DNA of 64,000 nucleotides, from the NCBI GenBank assembly GCA_034687125.1, contig JAQGBZ010000014.1, forward strand, positions 248,001-312,000. The letters run 5' to 3'. The notes under the pieces are model-generated. The model worked only from the letters and a program-made list of their open reading frames with translations, did no database searches and was not told where the DNA came from. Below are positions 14,109 to 27,298 of this stretch, piece by piece. The first letter of the stretch is position 1; every line of letters begins with the position of its first letter. This DNA comes from Neelides folsomi. Its lineage: Eukaryota; Arthropoda; Collembola; Neelipleona; Neelidae. Position numbers and translations under genes: made by a program.

Positions 14109-14660
14109 ATATGGAGACTTTAACGCAAGATCAAAATATCTCGGAAAATTAATTTTAATTTTCAGCGTTAGTAACAGTTTATTAATTAAATATTTATTAG
14201 ATGAATTGTGATAAGAATAGTAAATCAACTAATAATGTTTAATTAATTAAACTTTAGCATATAAAATAATTTTTATTACAATTCAAACAGAATTTTAACG
14301 TTTATTGATAATTACTGAACGCGTATTTTAATTCAGGATCAAGATTTTGAATCACTAATACGTAAATGGATGAAAATTATTTAACTTCTCGATAATAAGA
14401 TTATTTGCAAAGATTGTGATGATAAATTAAAAGACTAATTTTTTAAAAAGTAAAAGAAAATGAGAATTTCTTAAACAACATCTTTCCTTCACAAAAGATA
14501 AACAAATGAATTCGGAATATGAAATACGTAATTTACATTTGTCATGCTATTCGGTTTATCTTATATGAGTAGATATGTTTTATTGTTTTAAATTCATTAC
14601 TAACGCATAAATTAAATTAATTTTCCGAGATATTTTGATCTTGCGTTAAAGGCTTCATAT
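14109..14660. mobile_element. MITE-like element with about 60-bp terminal inverted repeats
   Basis: The left arm (about 14109-14172) and right arm (about 14598-14660) are near-identical reverse complements. They share a core of roughly 35 bases beginning CTTTAACGCAAGATCAAAAT, then diverge slightly and agree again at GCGTTAGTAA. The 430-bp interior is AT-rich and non-coding. This is the structure of a non-autonomous DNA transposon. I could not fix the exact ends or the target duplication (the flanks read ATAT), so the superfamily is unassigned. The well-preserved arms suggest a fairly recent insertion. Confidence 0.75.
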
Positions 14661-15220
14661 CCTTTTTATAAGAATTTAAAATTCCACAAAACAAATTATA
14701 GAGTTCGTTAATCAAACATTATGTAAGTATATTGTAAAACCAAATACAAATAATAGTGTAATACTAAGGAGGATCAAGTTATAATGTAGAATCGGATGTT
14801 CGTTGAGGGAGAAATTTTGGTAACAATTAAGGAAAAGCTGAAATCACAGCGTGTGAGGATAATGACAGCTGCCGTATTTGCCAGAGAATTCCTTTGAAAA
14901 AGTTGAAAGAAAATGGAGATTAAAGGAGTCTCAATGAAGGTGACATTAGTCAAATGGGTGAAGATGAAAAATGAAGCACATCGCAGAATATTATAATTAA
15001 TGTTGTTCATTCAAAATAATTCTCTTTAATTGTCAATTATTTTATTTAAATGATGTTTTTATTTTAATAAACTATTAAAACTATATTTTCGTTAATTATT
15101 TATTAAATTAAGTATGTCTACTACCGAAGGCACCAAAAACACGAAATTTTAACTCCTTCAGGGAGAAAAATGCAAAAAACAAATTTATTAAACAAAAAAT
15201 TAAAACATGGTTAATTATGA

Positions 15221-16200
15221 TTAATTTTTAAAATAATTCAACAATTGATTAAGACGCTCTTTAGCGGTGATTTTAGTTTCCACTTCCTCTTCTTCATCCA
15301 AATATTCCATTGCATCTTCCCTCTTGGTGATGTTGTGAAGGGCGCAGCAAGCCATGATGATCCTCCCAGCAGTTTCAGGCTCATTCCTCAGGTACCACAA
15401 GCATGGGAATTTCCGTTCCAGCGTTCCAATAGCCCTTTCGACAATTTGTCGTGTTCGGCGCAGCGCATTGTTGAGGCGCCTCACCGCTTCAGCGTCCAAG
15501 TTTCCAATGCGAAGGATCGGCCTTATCAGCCATAAGCGTAGAGGGTAGGCTGAGTCTCCAAGTATCACGGATCCTTCAAACGGTCTCCATCCATTCTCGA
15601 ACTCTTCAAAAATTCTCGGAAGGCCCTCGAATCGTGCAAGCGTCCCGGCATACGAGCAGAAACAAAGAATGACAAATCGGGTCCGGCTATCAGACAAGCT
15701 TTGATTGAATGACAAATGTGTCTGTTCACAAAGTCTCGCTCTGCCTCTCCTTGTGGTGCTTGAATCTGAAACAGGCTCCCATCGACCGCTCCGCAAACGC
15801 TGGGAAATCCTCCATGACCGAAAAATTTTACTGGCACAATGGCTGGAAATTGCACAACGTCTTGGAATAGGTGATCAACAATGACTGCAGTGATCCTGTG
15901 CACGATTCGATGCACCGTAGTCTTGTCAAGCCCGTGAACATCGGAGACAACATGATTTTAGACCCACAGCCGTACCAGTAGAGAGCCACCAAGAGTTGTT
16001 CTTGGGAAGAAAGAGGCCGATTCCTATTGCTTTTATACACCAAAAACTGCCCGATTCAATCCAATATGTCTTCAGCTTCTTCGGTTGACACATGGAATCG
16101 CATCGTGAAGTGAAAATTGACATCGCTTAAAACACCTTTGGCCTTCGAATTGGCAGCAATTCATTTTCCTCTTCGCTATCCGAGTCTTAAAAGTCCATCT
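15221..16200 (-). mobile_element. Broken PIF/Harbinger transposase (HARBI1-like, DDE_Tnp_4)
   Basis: The minus strand carries a cut-and-paste transposase of the PIF/Harbinger superfamily in several frames. In order: an N-terminal helical part (FHFTMRFHVSTEEAEDILD, then RPLSSQEQLLVALYWYGCGS, about 15950-16115), THRIVHRITAVIVDHLFQDV-like sequence at about 15850-15915, the first catalytic Asp in VCGAVDGSLFQI (about 15775-15810), the second in ILGDSAYPLRLWL (about 15530-15570), and the Glu region RQIVERAIGTLERKF (about 15405-15450), then ACCALHNI and a charged tail ending at 15221. The reading frame changes near 15640 and near 15910-15950, and an in-frame stop follows DILD near 16063, so no full-length protein can be made. 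An AATAAA lies on the minus strand at about 15180-15190. I could not find terminal inverted repeats or a 3-bp target duplication, so only the coding core is delimited. Confidence 0.88.
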
Positions 16201-16419
16201 AAGTAACAGTTTATAAATTCATCTTCCATTTTTATCTCAAAAATAGCAATTAATTGCAATTGAAATTAAACACGGTTAAACATTTTTAAAGTTTAATATT
16301 ACCTTTTAAAGTTGTAGTTCAATAGTCAATCAACAGATTGGCTCATGTGGAAAATTAAAAATTCATTGTTTAATTTAATTAAACACGGTGTTAAATATTT
16401 TCCGGAGTGTCGAGATATT

Positions 16420-16575
16420 TTAGTGAGACTCCGAAAACTTTATGCAGTTTTAGTTTTACTCCGAAAACCCAACTCCGGAAACATTATTTCGATGGGACCA
16501 AAATGGGATTTTTACGTTGAGCCACTCCGGAAACCGAACTCCGATTCTTATTTCCATGGGATGAAACGGTTTTTT
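16420..16575. repeat. Degenerate direct repeat of ACTCCGGAAACC-type units
   Basis: Units such as ACTCCGAAAACCCAACTCCG and ACTCCGGAAACCGAACTCCG recur about 70 bases apart, each followed by a TATTTC-ATGGGA segment (around 16490-16500 and 16550-16560). It lies beyond the 5' side of the Harbinger coding core and could be subterminal repeat sequence of that element; this is inference. Confidence 0.5.
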
Positions 16576-19500
16576 TATTTTCGGATTTTGGAGTAAGAAT
16601 CGGAGTTGAAAGAATGCAGCCTATAGGTTAATTGCATTCTTTCATACGAATCCATTTGTACATCCAAAACAGATTACAATTACAAATACTAAATCCTCCC
16701 CATTGAGGTCTCAGTCAATTAACAGCTTGATTGACAGCGGTGAGGGAATTTGGGAAAATAGGCTTTGGGGAAAAGTAAACCGCCCTGCAATCTCATAGCC
16801 CAAGTTGTTCCAAGTTGTTAAATATTAAATTTGTGAGGTAAATAAAAAATAACCGCGTGTTGATATTGGGTCTGAACCACTGAGAGTTTCATTGTCTTGG
16901 GAGTTCTGGGCGGATCTGGCTCTCGGGAACGGTTCCCACTTAATCCTTTCTTATTTCTCTGGATCCAGGTCTTAAGTGGTCTTATGGTGAAGGTAAATGG
17001 AGGTTCAAACAATTCCCCTTCCGCTCCTCTTGATATTCCCAACACATTTGTCAGGGAAAGTTCTTTCTCCACATCTTGGAGCAATTAACGCGTCCTGGGA
17101 GGAATTCCACCTCGAAAACCAGTTAATTCCCAGAATCTACGCGATGAAAGTAAATAGTTGATGTGGGAAAAAGAAGTTCTTCTTACGACTTCAAAATTGG
17201 TGGAAGTTGTTGGAGCATTAAAAATTTAAAGTGCGGTTTATGAGGGAAGTAAACCATGGGCATTTAAAGGGCTTCTCAAGGAGCCCACAGACATAAAGTG
17301 TCGGAGATGCAAGAGAACTTTTGAACCGGCAGATGCGTGCCTCTATCGATTACTCATAAAACGGGATTAATGTTAAGGGCCCAAATAACTTTACATGTAC
17401 GACCGGAGACTTGAACCTGTCTCGTTCACCCCGATTTACGATAAAAGAGAGAATATTACACAAAAGAGGTTCGTTAATAATCACAATGATGTTGATCAAT
17501 TTCTTCAGACATTTTATTATTTTCATAATTCATCCTCTTTGTAAATTGTCAAAGAAAGAGAGAAAAATTGACGAAGACAAGAATGTTAAAGAAGGCGAAA
17601 AAATAGTTCATTGCGTTCTTTATATTATTGTTTATTAGCAGGAGAATTTTAATTAAATTTTATTATGCTTAATTAAGAGCGTTCATATTATGTACCTATG
17701 TGCATACCATACATAGTCATTCATAGTGGTTATTTTAAACATAATTTGGTAGATTCCACAACCATTTTTGAAATACAATCTGGTTGTAGCATGTTGCGCA
17801 AGGGTTATCTAATTTGATAGTTTGATTTGATCTTGTGATCTTGAAATGAAATTTATTCTCATTAAATTCTCATAGAGTAAACGAGATTGCCGACAAAAGT
17901 AATCAAATTCAGATTTGACCTAGATTTCTTTAAAATCTACAAAAACTCTCCAATTAATTTTTCATTTATATATAAATCAACTCATTGTTAAACTTTCTAC
18001 ATGATTATATTGTAAAGTTTAAGTTCATAATAATTAAAAGAATTAGATTTTAGGCAAATAAGCTCAAGCACGCACTGAATTCTGCAAATTAACAACGAGG
18101 TCTTCAAAGACATCAAATGCTTAAACATTCAAAACATTTAGATTCAAATGGTTAAGCAAATGGTCCATGCGTACAGAGTAACTTTACTCCGTTAAATGTA
18201 CTTTTAAGTGAGATTAAGCATATATGGTCTGTGTGAATTTGAGGATGGGTCTTTGGTTTACCTCCGTGTCCTTCCGCAAAGACTTTAGAAATTTAAATTT
18301 GAGGCACAAATGTAATTTATTTAAATTGAGTCATATTAAGGAACGTAAAAAGAGAGCCGAAAGTCGGAGATTTCACTAATAAAATTTGCATCAAATGGAA
18401 TCCGCCCACCTTGGAGTTGATGGAGCGGAGCGCGGAACATTTACTCCCAAACTCCCAAGTCAAGAAAGAGCCATTAGGACCTCCCTTTTCACCAAAACCC
18501 TTTATGCCTTCAATTTCCTTCAAACCATTTTCAAAATTTACTTTCAAAAATGAAAAGCCAACACGAGCTAAAAAACGCAAAAAATAATATTTGAGAAGAT
18601 CTTTCATGGAATTATCCACGTGTGCCAACACAGAGATAATTTCCACTTTTTAACGCTTACAAGACCCAAACTGGCCAGATACAAGACATTTAATCAATTT
18701 TATTTTCATTTGTTTCAAAGCGTGAACACAAAGGGAAAAGAAAAAATTCACCTAGTTATACCATGATATACAATAATACCTATGTATACAATATGATTAA
18801 TTTTTCCAGTTTTTTGAAGTATTATGTAAGTATGTATCAGTGGGTGTATGTATTGTCGAATAAGTTTGCTAATCATTTGCATAACAATTCCTACAATAGA
18901 AAAATAAAGCTATGCAAAAGGGAAAGTTTCCTCTTTCATGAAAATTCTCCTTCAATTCTAGCGAGAATGATTCCATTCTTGGGCGTTAAAACAATAAACA
19001 TTTCCGGCTAATTGTGATAAGTTTGAAGGCAGTAAATCAGTTCGTGTTAGAGAAAGCAATTTGCTTAAACGACTCAGATTACGTAAACTACTACTATTTA
19101 TTTAATTGGGCGAGTTATAATGATGGCTTTAATTGGCTTAAATGACGGTTTTGTTCAATAAATTGATTCATAATGAAACAAATACAGAACCATTTAGGAG
19201 AATTGTATAAAAATGCATTATTAAGCATTAAATCATAACAATTACTTTCATCTCTTTCAATAATATGAAATAAATATATTGATTCAACAATTATGAAGTA
19301 ATACTATACTTATTTTAAATTGAATAGTAGATACGTATTTTTATGAGGTTAGTAAATTATTTTTGCTAAACTCATTTTAAGAAAGAAGTGAGAATCAATA
19401 AAATGGTCTTGGGTTGAATTTATTCAACCTCTCTTTCCCTTGGTTGAAAGGATCTTTGTTGAAACAGCAGGCATCCATCCTTGTATTGCTGATCGGCACA

Positions 19501-20278
19501 TATTTCATAGCGGTTCTCAATCTTGACTTTTTGACTCTTTGGATAGAGGAGCTCATGATAAGGGCGGATGGGGAAAATGATCGTTTACCATCTCCGCACG
19601 TCCGCACCCTTTTAAGATCATATAAGAAGCTTTCCGTAAGGACCCTGGGAGTTGTTGCCGTTTGAGAGATTCTCCCCCTTCATTCTCAACTTTATTATCT
19701 CAACTTTGGAAATTAGAATTAATGAGTCCATTACATCCAAGACTTTTCAGCGATGATCGTTTACGGTGAGTTCTTGGCTTTTACGGGAGAAAAATGAGAC
19801 CTCGTCCTGGTCCAAGAGAATAACTCACCTCGGAACGGAGGCCCAAAGACCCGCCTGCCTTATTTATTTGCATTTCTCTGTCTCATAACTTTCCCCATCA
19901 TTCCCTTTACTTTCAACTCCTCCGCTGTCTCAATCGCTCAATCATTTTAATTTGCTTCACCAACTCCCTCCTTCTCATTCGACTCACATTGTGAGTGAAG
20001 GCAGTGAAGTCATTTTCCTTTCATATTCCCCTTATTAATTCCCCATTCTTCAACCTTTGAGTGATTAAATTAACAAACCATTTTCCTTTTGAACCCTCCA
20101 TACAATTCTCCCTTCCTTTATAATTAATTTGACTTTGAAGGGATAAGCACCGGCAATAGAAAAATTAAACCTATGCGATTATCCTTCAAAATATCAGAAT
20201 GGAAATATAATACAATTCATGTGATTTTGTACATATAATTAAAATAAATTGTTATTCAATACGATACCATACTATACT

Positions 20279-20312
20279 CGGATTCAAATATATTGTATAT
20301 ATTTGAATCCGA
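20279..20312. repeat. Near-perfect palindrome, 14-bp arms
   Basis: CGGATTCAAATATA and its reverse complement flank a 5-base spacer. It sits at the start of a run of AT-rich cryptic simple repeats that extends to about 20580. Confidence 0.7.
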
Positions 20313-20714
20313 TATATCTTCTATAGTATATATTGTATTTGTATTGTATTGTAGATATTGTACCTATTCTATCATACAAGTATTCTATCAGTACAGTACA
20401 GATATTATAGGCATAATATACCTATTGGAGGATATATAATTAATATACAATATACCTAATATATATGAGGTATATGATTTTATTCACATATCGTATTTAT
20501 GTGGTAATCTGGTTGTTGATGTATTTAACTTCATGTATACTATACATTACATATAACTAGTATTATACCATATAAAATTTAGCTTAAAATACGGTAGGTT
20601 TGATTGAAAGGAGGGATACATTGATAAGACAAATCATAACATACCATATAAATATGTATATGTGTGCAAATGTAAAAAGAAAATACAGAAAATCAATATG
20701 AGAAGGAATATAAC

Positions 20715-20963
20715 CTAACCCTTCGCCATTCTGTGTTCCTTGAGATTTCTTTTTATCTTTACCATTTTTATGTTTGTGTGAGAGTTCATTAAGCTGATTA
20801 ACCTCAGCCATTCTGTTTCAATTCCTTTTGATGGTGAGTGGCTTCTCTTCCCAAATTCCAATTCAATAATTAATGTCAGAATTCTCTGAATCTTCCCAGC
20901 TTCCATATTTAAAGCATCAATAATATATTTTAATCTCCGACTCTGACTCTGCATTCCGAACAC
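20715..20963 (-). other. Weak candidate exon, unrecognised
   Basis: Two overlapping minus-strand frames look locally protein-like: one with FGMQSQSRRLKYIIDALNM and one beginning MAEVNQLNELSHKHKNGKDK, which follows an acceptor-like TTGAAACAG. No domain, no partner exon and no clean donor were found. It could be one exon of a gene extending elsewhere, or chance. Listed only so that it is not lost. Confidence 0.15.
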
Positions 20964-23900
20964 GAAGATTACATTGACATGTGGGAGTGTATGTACTAAA
21001 TATAGGGTATTTAGATTAGAAATGACTGACTTATGATGATCATTGTATTGCCTGTGTATAATTAATAAGTACTTGTCCGAGTCGATGAGTTGAGTGTGAG
21101 TGTGGCTTATAAATAATTATTTCTTACATGCATACCATACATGGTACTTATTAATAAACAACAAAACTAATATGTACTTATGTTAATAGACCCATTTTAT
21201 AATATTTATATTCTTCATACGATTGTACAGATTCGCATACTTAATATTCGAGTATGTATAAGTTTGGCATTAGTGATCAAATCCTACTTATGGAGACTAA
21301 TTGGTATGTAAGTTTTGTAGAGGTATTTGGGAGATTAAAATTAAAATATTTAAAAGTCATCATTATTTCTGTTCCATACCATAAGTCTTTTAACAATAAA
21401 TTACTAATGAAAAGCTTGAAAGGAGTTATATGTAATAAGTATAGCATATTATGCCATTAAAAGGCCAGACGCTACCACATATACCATATTTGTATGTGAT
21501 ATGTGTATAATATGAACAAATTATAGGATTTATCGCAGTATGCAAAGTATCTTACTCTAAATATCATATTGAATACAACGAAAGATTTGCGAGATTTAAA
21601 CCCATACATGCATCAGTACGAGTATTCAAATAAGTATAAGTATCAATACATATCTTAATGGGTATGAAATAATATATTGTGCAGGTATGCTAGATATTGG
21701 TACATATTAGTACTATAGTATGGTGTATATAGGTAATATTACACGGATACATAATATTATCATACATGTTAAAATGAGATTTATTTGGAATTTATCAAGG
21801 TATTTTAAATCAGTTATTGGAATATTTTTGGCACCCTGCGTTGTTCAAATTGGAAATTAATCAATAAGCAATATATTTTACGTGGGTGCGTAGATAAGCA
21901 ATGGATTTCCGGACAAGATTTGAAAACGAAGGCCTAAATTGCTATCTGCTAATATTAATGAAATGATAGATGAACCGTAATTTTGGCTGATTTATTAAAT
22001 TTGCTACGTATCCGAACCCAATATTTTACGAAACTATTCTGAATGAATTCTTCCTTCAGATGGCTTTCATCCAATTTTCCAATTTGAAATTGAGCCGGTT
22101 TCCTTTTACCGTCAAAGCATTCGTCAATTTCGAATAATTATTTTCCCAATAACTCACATTTGGTCGTAAATCCTTCGCTCCCCCCGTTGTTGGACCATAA
22201 AATTCACAGGGACAGAAATTAGACGTCACTCAGAACAATGTAAAAAATATAAAGGATCAATAATCACTTTATCACTTCCCCATTTCACGTAAGCTATAAC
22301 GAGTACTTATACTTACACAGGGCTTTTACTTGAGGGTCTTTTGGCAATTTCTCTGATTTGAAAGTTAGTCGATAACTTTCTTTCATCTCTCGCTAAAAGG
22401 GAGGAAATTGGAAGAAAGCGAAGTTGAGATATTAATGAATAAATGAAAGAATCTTGATCTTTTCCTCGCCATTTTGCCAAATCGACAAATCCCGAATGAA
22501 AGCACAAAAGTAAAAACAAAGGATTTTCTCAAGGGGAACATTTTCCTAAATGATAAATTGGAGCGAAGAAAAGTATTTGATAAGAGATAAGGTATTCGGA
22601 AAATAATTAGCAACGAAGTGAGTTTTATTCCGTTAAAGAAAAGAGCCGGATTAGAAATCCATTACGGAAAAAGAGAAAACTCTCCGTTGCAGAATCGGAT
22701 GTTGCTTATTTTGGCACTTATGCTCTCCTTCTACTTTCACTATTTCCTTATTTCTTTTTTAAGTGTGTTTTCTCACTGTGAAGTCTTTATTTTATTTCCT
22801 TCCTTTCTTTCAAGTGTTTAAAAGTGCCTACTTGAAATCAAATTCACCGGAATATCTCTACAAAACAAAAATGTTAAACTTAAGTTGGACGATAACTCTG
22901 TTTGAGAATTTCTATCTATCATCGAAGATCTTAAAACTTATATTTATATTATACTTGCATAGTATTTACAAAAAATTGATAGTTTGCTGAATATTGAACA
23001 GAGTTTCGTAAAGAAAAATATTATGTTTATTCGCAAAAAATCATTTGGTGAGATTTTTTAAAGTTTACTCAAGTTGGTTGGAAATATTTTTGTTTTTCCT
23101 ATTTTGCCTTGCCTTTCATAATATTATTTTTACTAGTTTATGGCATTTTAATTAAAGTTTCTCCCAAGTTTTTAATCAATTTTAATTATTTTCGATTTAA
23201 CAACATATTCAAATTTTAATCGACATAGATGATATTTATTTAAGTACATGGATTGCATATATAAGTATAAGAAGCATAAATAATATATTTAATTATGCAA
23301 ATTGTTGTGGTCATTTTGTTCAAATATTTGGCCAAATTTCAAATATCGCAATGAACCCTTTTGTGCCTTTTGCGAAGTAAAATATTCCATGTGTATGGTA
23401 TGAATATAACTAAATATTTCCTGTTGTCGTACACGAGTGGAGTACATTAGATATCGACTTGTGCTTACGGCATCCACGCTTGAATAATTTCCATCTTGAG
23501 GAATTTTAAAGCAATGAATATAAAGAATGTTTTGAAGGGTTTGAATTCATCCGCATATTATATAAAATATCTCGAATTCACAAATCCATTCGAATTCAAT
23601 CCCAAAGCTTCTCTACTTTCTATGTATAATATTTACATATATTCAGTCACTACATATTACATAAATATGGATTGAGATATGTAAATTATATTATATCACT
23701 CGTATCATATAAATTGCAAATTGAGCTTATTAAGGACAGATTACATAAAAAATATAATTTATCTTTAGGTTGAAATCCTCATTTAATGAGTTTTTGAAAG
23801 AAGTGAAACCTATTTGAATTTTTATTTTTCAAATTACATGAGAGATATTGAGATTTTTCAATATCAAATATTGGAAATGTGTAGGTGTTTCATGTGAATT

Positions 23901-24914
23901 TCCAACCGAAAAGATTCGAGCTTGGCTTCTTTTTCAATCTCCTTTTAATATTGACTAAAGGAGGGTTGGGAATCCTTTGAAGCTTGAAGTCACAATCTCG
24001 GCTTCACATGGATCTTCTGCTCTATCAAATAAACCCTGACATTCGGCATCATATTTAATTCTCTCTTCATCTTTCCGTTTATCCTGTCTGAACGAACATA
24101 ATATCCACTCAATAAGAAATTTTTTGACACGTGTTAAATGGGATTAGATAGTAATATTTAATAGGAATATATGACACTATATTATTTCAGAGATTTAATA
24201 TTCTAGAGCACACGTAATCAGAATTTTAATGTGAAAAACGCAATTGAATACACCAAAACTTAGAAATAAATAACAATTTATGAAGTTCATCTGTGGTAAT
24301 CTTTCCCGAAGGGTATGAGGGCGTACAAACAATTATTGAATAAATACCAGGAATTAGCATTATTTGTAGAATAACTGGGTTGGTTAATGAACTAATAAGG
24401 AAAGGGAAATTATATCAAATTATAATCCAATTAAGATATAGAAAAGGAAATGGAGATTACATGAACCACCATTTGTGCCTTACTGTACATTAAATTCCCA
24501 TGGTCATTTGACCTCTTGGCTCAGAACATGAAACCATAAAGATTAATTGAGAGCCAGCGGAGATTAATCAGAAAGTCCATGAAAGGGGCCATAAAGAATA
24601 TTGAAGGAGGTCCAGGGAGTTTACGAGATTCAGACAATAAATGACGTGTATGGGCGAAGAGTTTTATCCCTTTGTTCTTCTCTTCCAAGTTCTTCAACTC
24701 TCCAGATTAGAATCTGATTTGGCGGGGGTGAACAATGAGCCATTGAGATTAAAATAGTAAAACCTGGCCACTTTCCTTGCCCATATTTTAGACGAAGGCT
24801 CTTCTTAAAGGCGGGATGAACGTCCTCTCAAGGAATAAAACGATAGTTGAATAGAGGAAGGAAATTTATGGGAACATGGGCCATTTTACGGTTCGCGGAG
24901 CAGAAAGCTTTTCC

Positions 24915-24944
24915 AGTACGACCATCAGTACGACCATCAGTACA
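24915..24944. repeat. 12-base tandem repeat, about 2.5 copies (CAGTACGACCAT)
   Basis: Two complete units and half of a third are visible in a non-coding region. Confidence 0.7.
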
Positions 24945-27290
24945 TGGTTAAACAGATCTATCTGTTTCTCCAATACTTTCCATGATGATGGGGGAAGTTT
25001 AAGAGCTCTGAGAGCCGCAAATTTCAAATGAGTCCAAATATGATCCACACTATTTGTAAAATGAAGACGAACCTTTCACTCGATCTATCTCCAACAGTGA
25101 GGAAATTAATTCCCTGTCTTGGGATTCTCCACCCTGTTACTTCCAAAAACCCGATATGGTTTTATTATTAAGAAACCCTCGTTTCTTGTTTCCGCATTGT
25201 ATTTTCAATGAAGATGGTTCTATTATTGTGCGTATTCTAAAATTCTAATACGAAAAATATTAAGAGAAAGTTCCACCTTGGGGTTTTCAAATTTCCATTG
25301 TGATTGTGCGAAATACTTGCCAGGTTGAATGAAAAGACTGAGAGATGAAAAACACTCTGCGTCTCCGATTGTTCACCTTACGTGCTTCGGGTCGCTATGT
25401 GCAGATTATTATCTTCTTTCAAACATGATGAGCAAACACATTCCGTGAGAGTTTCATTCCTTTGAACAAATTCCTTGTTTTCACTTTCTTCCGTTTTAGT
25501 CCTTTGGACTGATCAAGAAGGGGAATCAAAACATTTCCCAACTCACCTTCACAGATTGGAAGGCCGAAGAGGGGAATTTTAAGAAAAATCAATATCGATT
25601 TACAATTAATATGAAAGAACAAACTTTCCTTTTGATTTCCTACGAATTACCTCAACTTTTGACATCTCGGAATGAGCTGAGTGAGTGCGGGTGAAAGAAG
25701 GACAAACGCAGCAAAGAATCCTTTTATGAAATAATTCTCTCTAATGTTCCTCATATGTCTGCAATGTACTTATCATACAGACTTTGGCCCAAAGCTTAAA
25801 TCTTCAATTGAAGGATTTTCCCCGATTTTGCGAAAGTTCAACTGTTGGCCTCGTACTTTGATTGAGCTCATCAAGAACAGTGGCGACTGGAGTGAGACAG
25901 TGTTGGTAGTTGGGCAATTGGTAGTTGAGATGCAGGGTGAAATTAATCGGCGTCTCCTCCGGGCCCGTCACTCGATCTTCATTCATGATTGCTTTTTCCC
26001 CAAGTTGTGGACACGAATAAGAGTGGAAAACCTCATTTCCGGATACACGATCCACTCCAGTATCGAGTGTCCAAAGTGAGTAAATTCGGGTTTTATTCTA
26101 CCCGATTGTCCAATCGACTCTTTCCGCAACGTCGCTCAACTGTCCCTCCTGCTTCAATCCTCCGTCCACCTCTCAGACGTCAAAGGAACTCATTCGTCAC
26201 AAAAGAGTTGATCCGGAGATGTGCCTTCATTTCCTCACGGCTGTTGCCCAATTTGATTCCAAATTCCCATCATTGGCGGATTTCATTCCCACCTTATTTC
26301 CTTTGGTGGGAATCCACCCTGCAACACAATACACATGTAAATACAAATGAACCCCTGTGTACAATCCACTACAATAAAACCTGTATTCAAATCCACTGGG
26401 TGTAATGCCTATCCATTTCAGCTGAGCTCCGAATCAGAGCCAATAGAATCCAGAATAATTAAGAAAGAGAAAATTCGAAATCAAATTGGAGTTGCTGTCT
26501 TTGAGAACAAAGACTTATTAGAGTAGAAGATAAACGGCCGAAGGTTCTCGGTGATCCTCACTCGGGTGAATTGTTATTACATGCCGGCAAGGCCCGAGGT
26601 ACGATGAGCGGTGAAGTGAATAAATCCTCTCCCCATCTTACCTAAATGAACCGATTGTGAAAGAACCGAGTAAACATTCCGCCCTCTGAATAATATAAAT
26701 TAGTACACTACGACTCGGCTATTCTAAAAATAATAATAAACCAAATCTTGAAAAATGACACTAAAAATAAAATTTATTTTATATAAATAATACCTAAAAT
26801 AGTACTAGAAAAAATTTTATTACTTTTATTCATCATTAATTTCATAAAATTATATATACATAGAAAAATATAGAAGTACAATATACAAATAGATATGAAA
26901 TGAAAATTTTTAAAGAAAATCTTTAATTAATTTTCTGTATATATTAGTAGTATTGTTCCACCTTAAGATGCCCCCAAAACGTAAAAGAAAAGTCTTTACA
27001 AGAAGCTCATACAAAAATCGAATCAAGGAAAAGCAATTCAATTTCCTTGAGCGGAGTAATATATTGTAGTATATGTACATGTAAGAACATAAATACAAGA
27101 AGTCGTATAACTTGTATAGCGTTGATCTTCCACATGAGAATCTTTCCTTCGGGCTCCTCAGTCCATCTTCATTTACCACCGAGCATGTTGTGCCTTTAAA
27201 ATTTAAACATCATCATATTTTCCACAAACAATTCCCATTAATATCACTCTCACCAAACTATGAATACGAGTTTGTGAACGGAATGGGATT

Positions 27291-27298
27291 TTTCAGGA
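27291..27298 (+). other. Splice acceptor directly before the AstC receptor start
   Basis: TTTTTCAG ends at 27296, two bases before the ATG at 27299. This implies that the 5' untranslated region is spliced and that the promoter lies further upstream. Confidence 0.6.

Larger units (their letters stand above)
16200..27298. other. Gene-poor stretch upstream of the AstC receptor
   Basis: About 11 kb with no gene I can support. It contains short direct repeats (16420-16575), a palindrome (20279-20312), a 12-base tandem repeat (24915-24944), and extended cryptic simple sequence made of TATTGTA, GGTATA and TAGGTA words (about 18760-18850 and 20200-21780). The longer frames at 18317-18646 (-), 20584-20963 (-) and 25744-26405 (+) show no domain and overlap other frames; they are treated as unsupported. 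Confidence 0.45.

Noticed and set aside
18317-18646. 109-codon minus-strand frame
   Set aside because: No recognisable motif and no partner exon.
25744-26405. Overlapping plus-strand frames of 111 and 138 codons
   Set aside because: They overlap each other in different frames and an 83-codon minus frame, with low-complexity, non-domain content; the GC-richer base composition explains the open frames.
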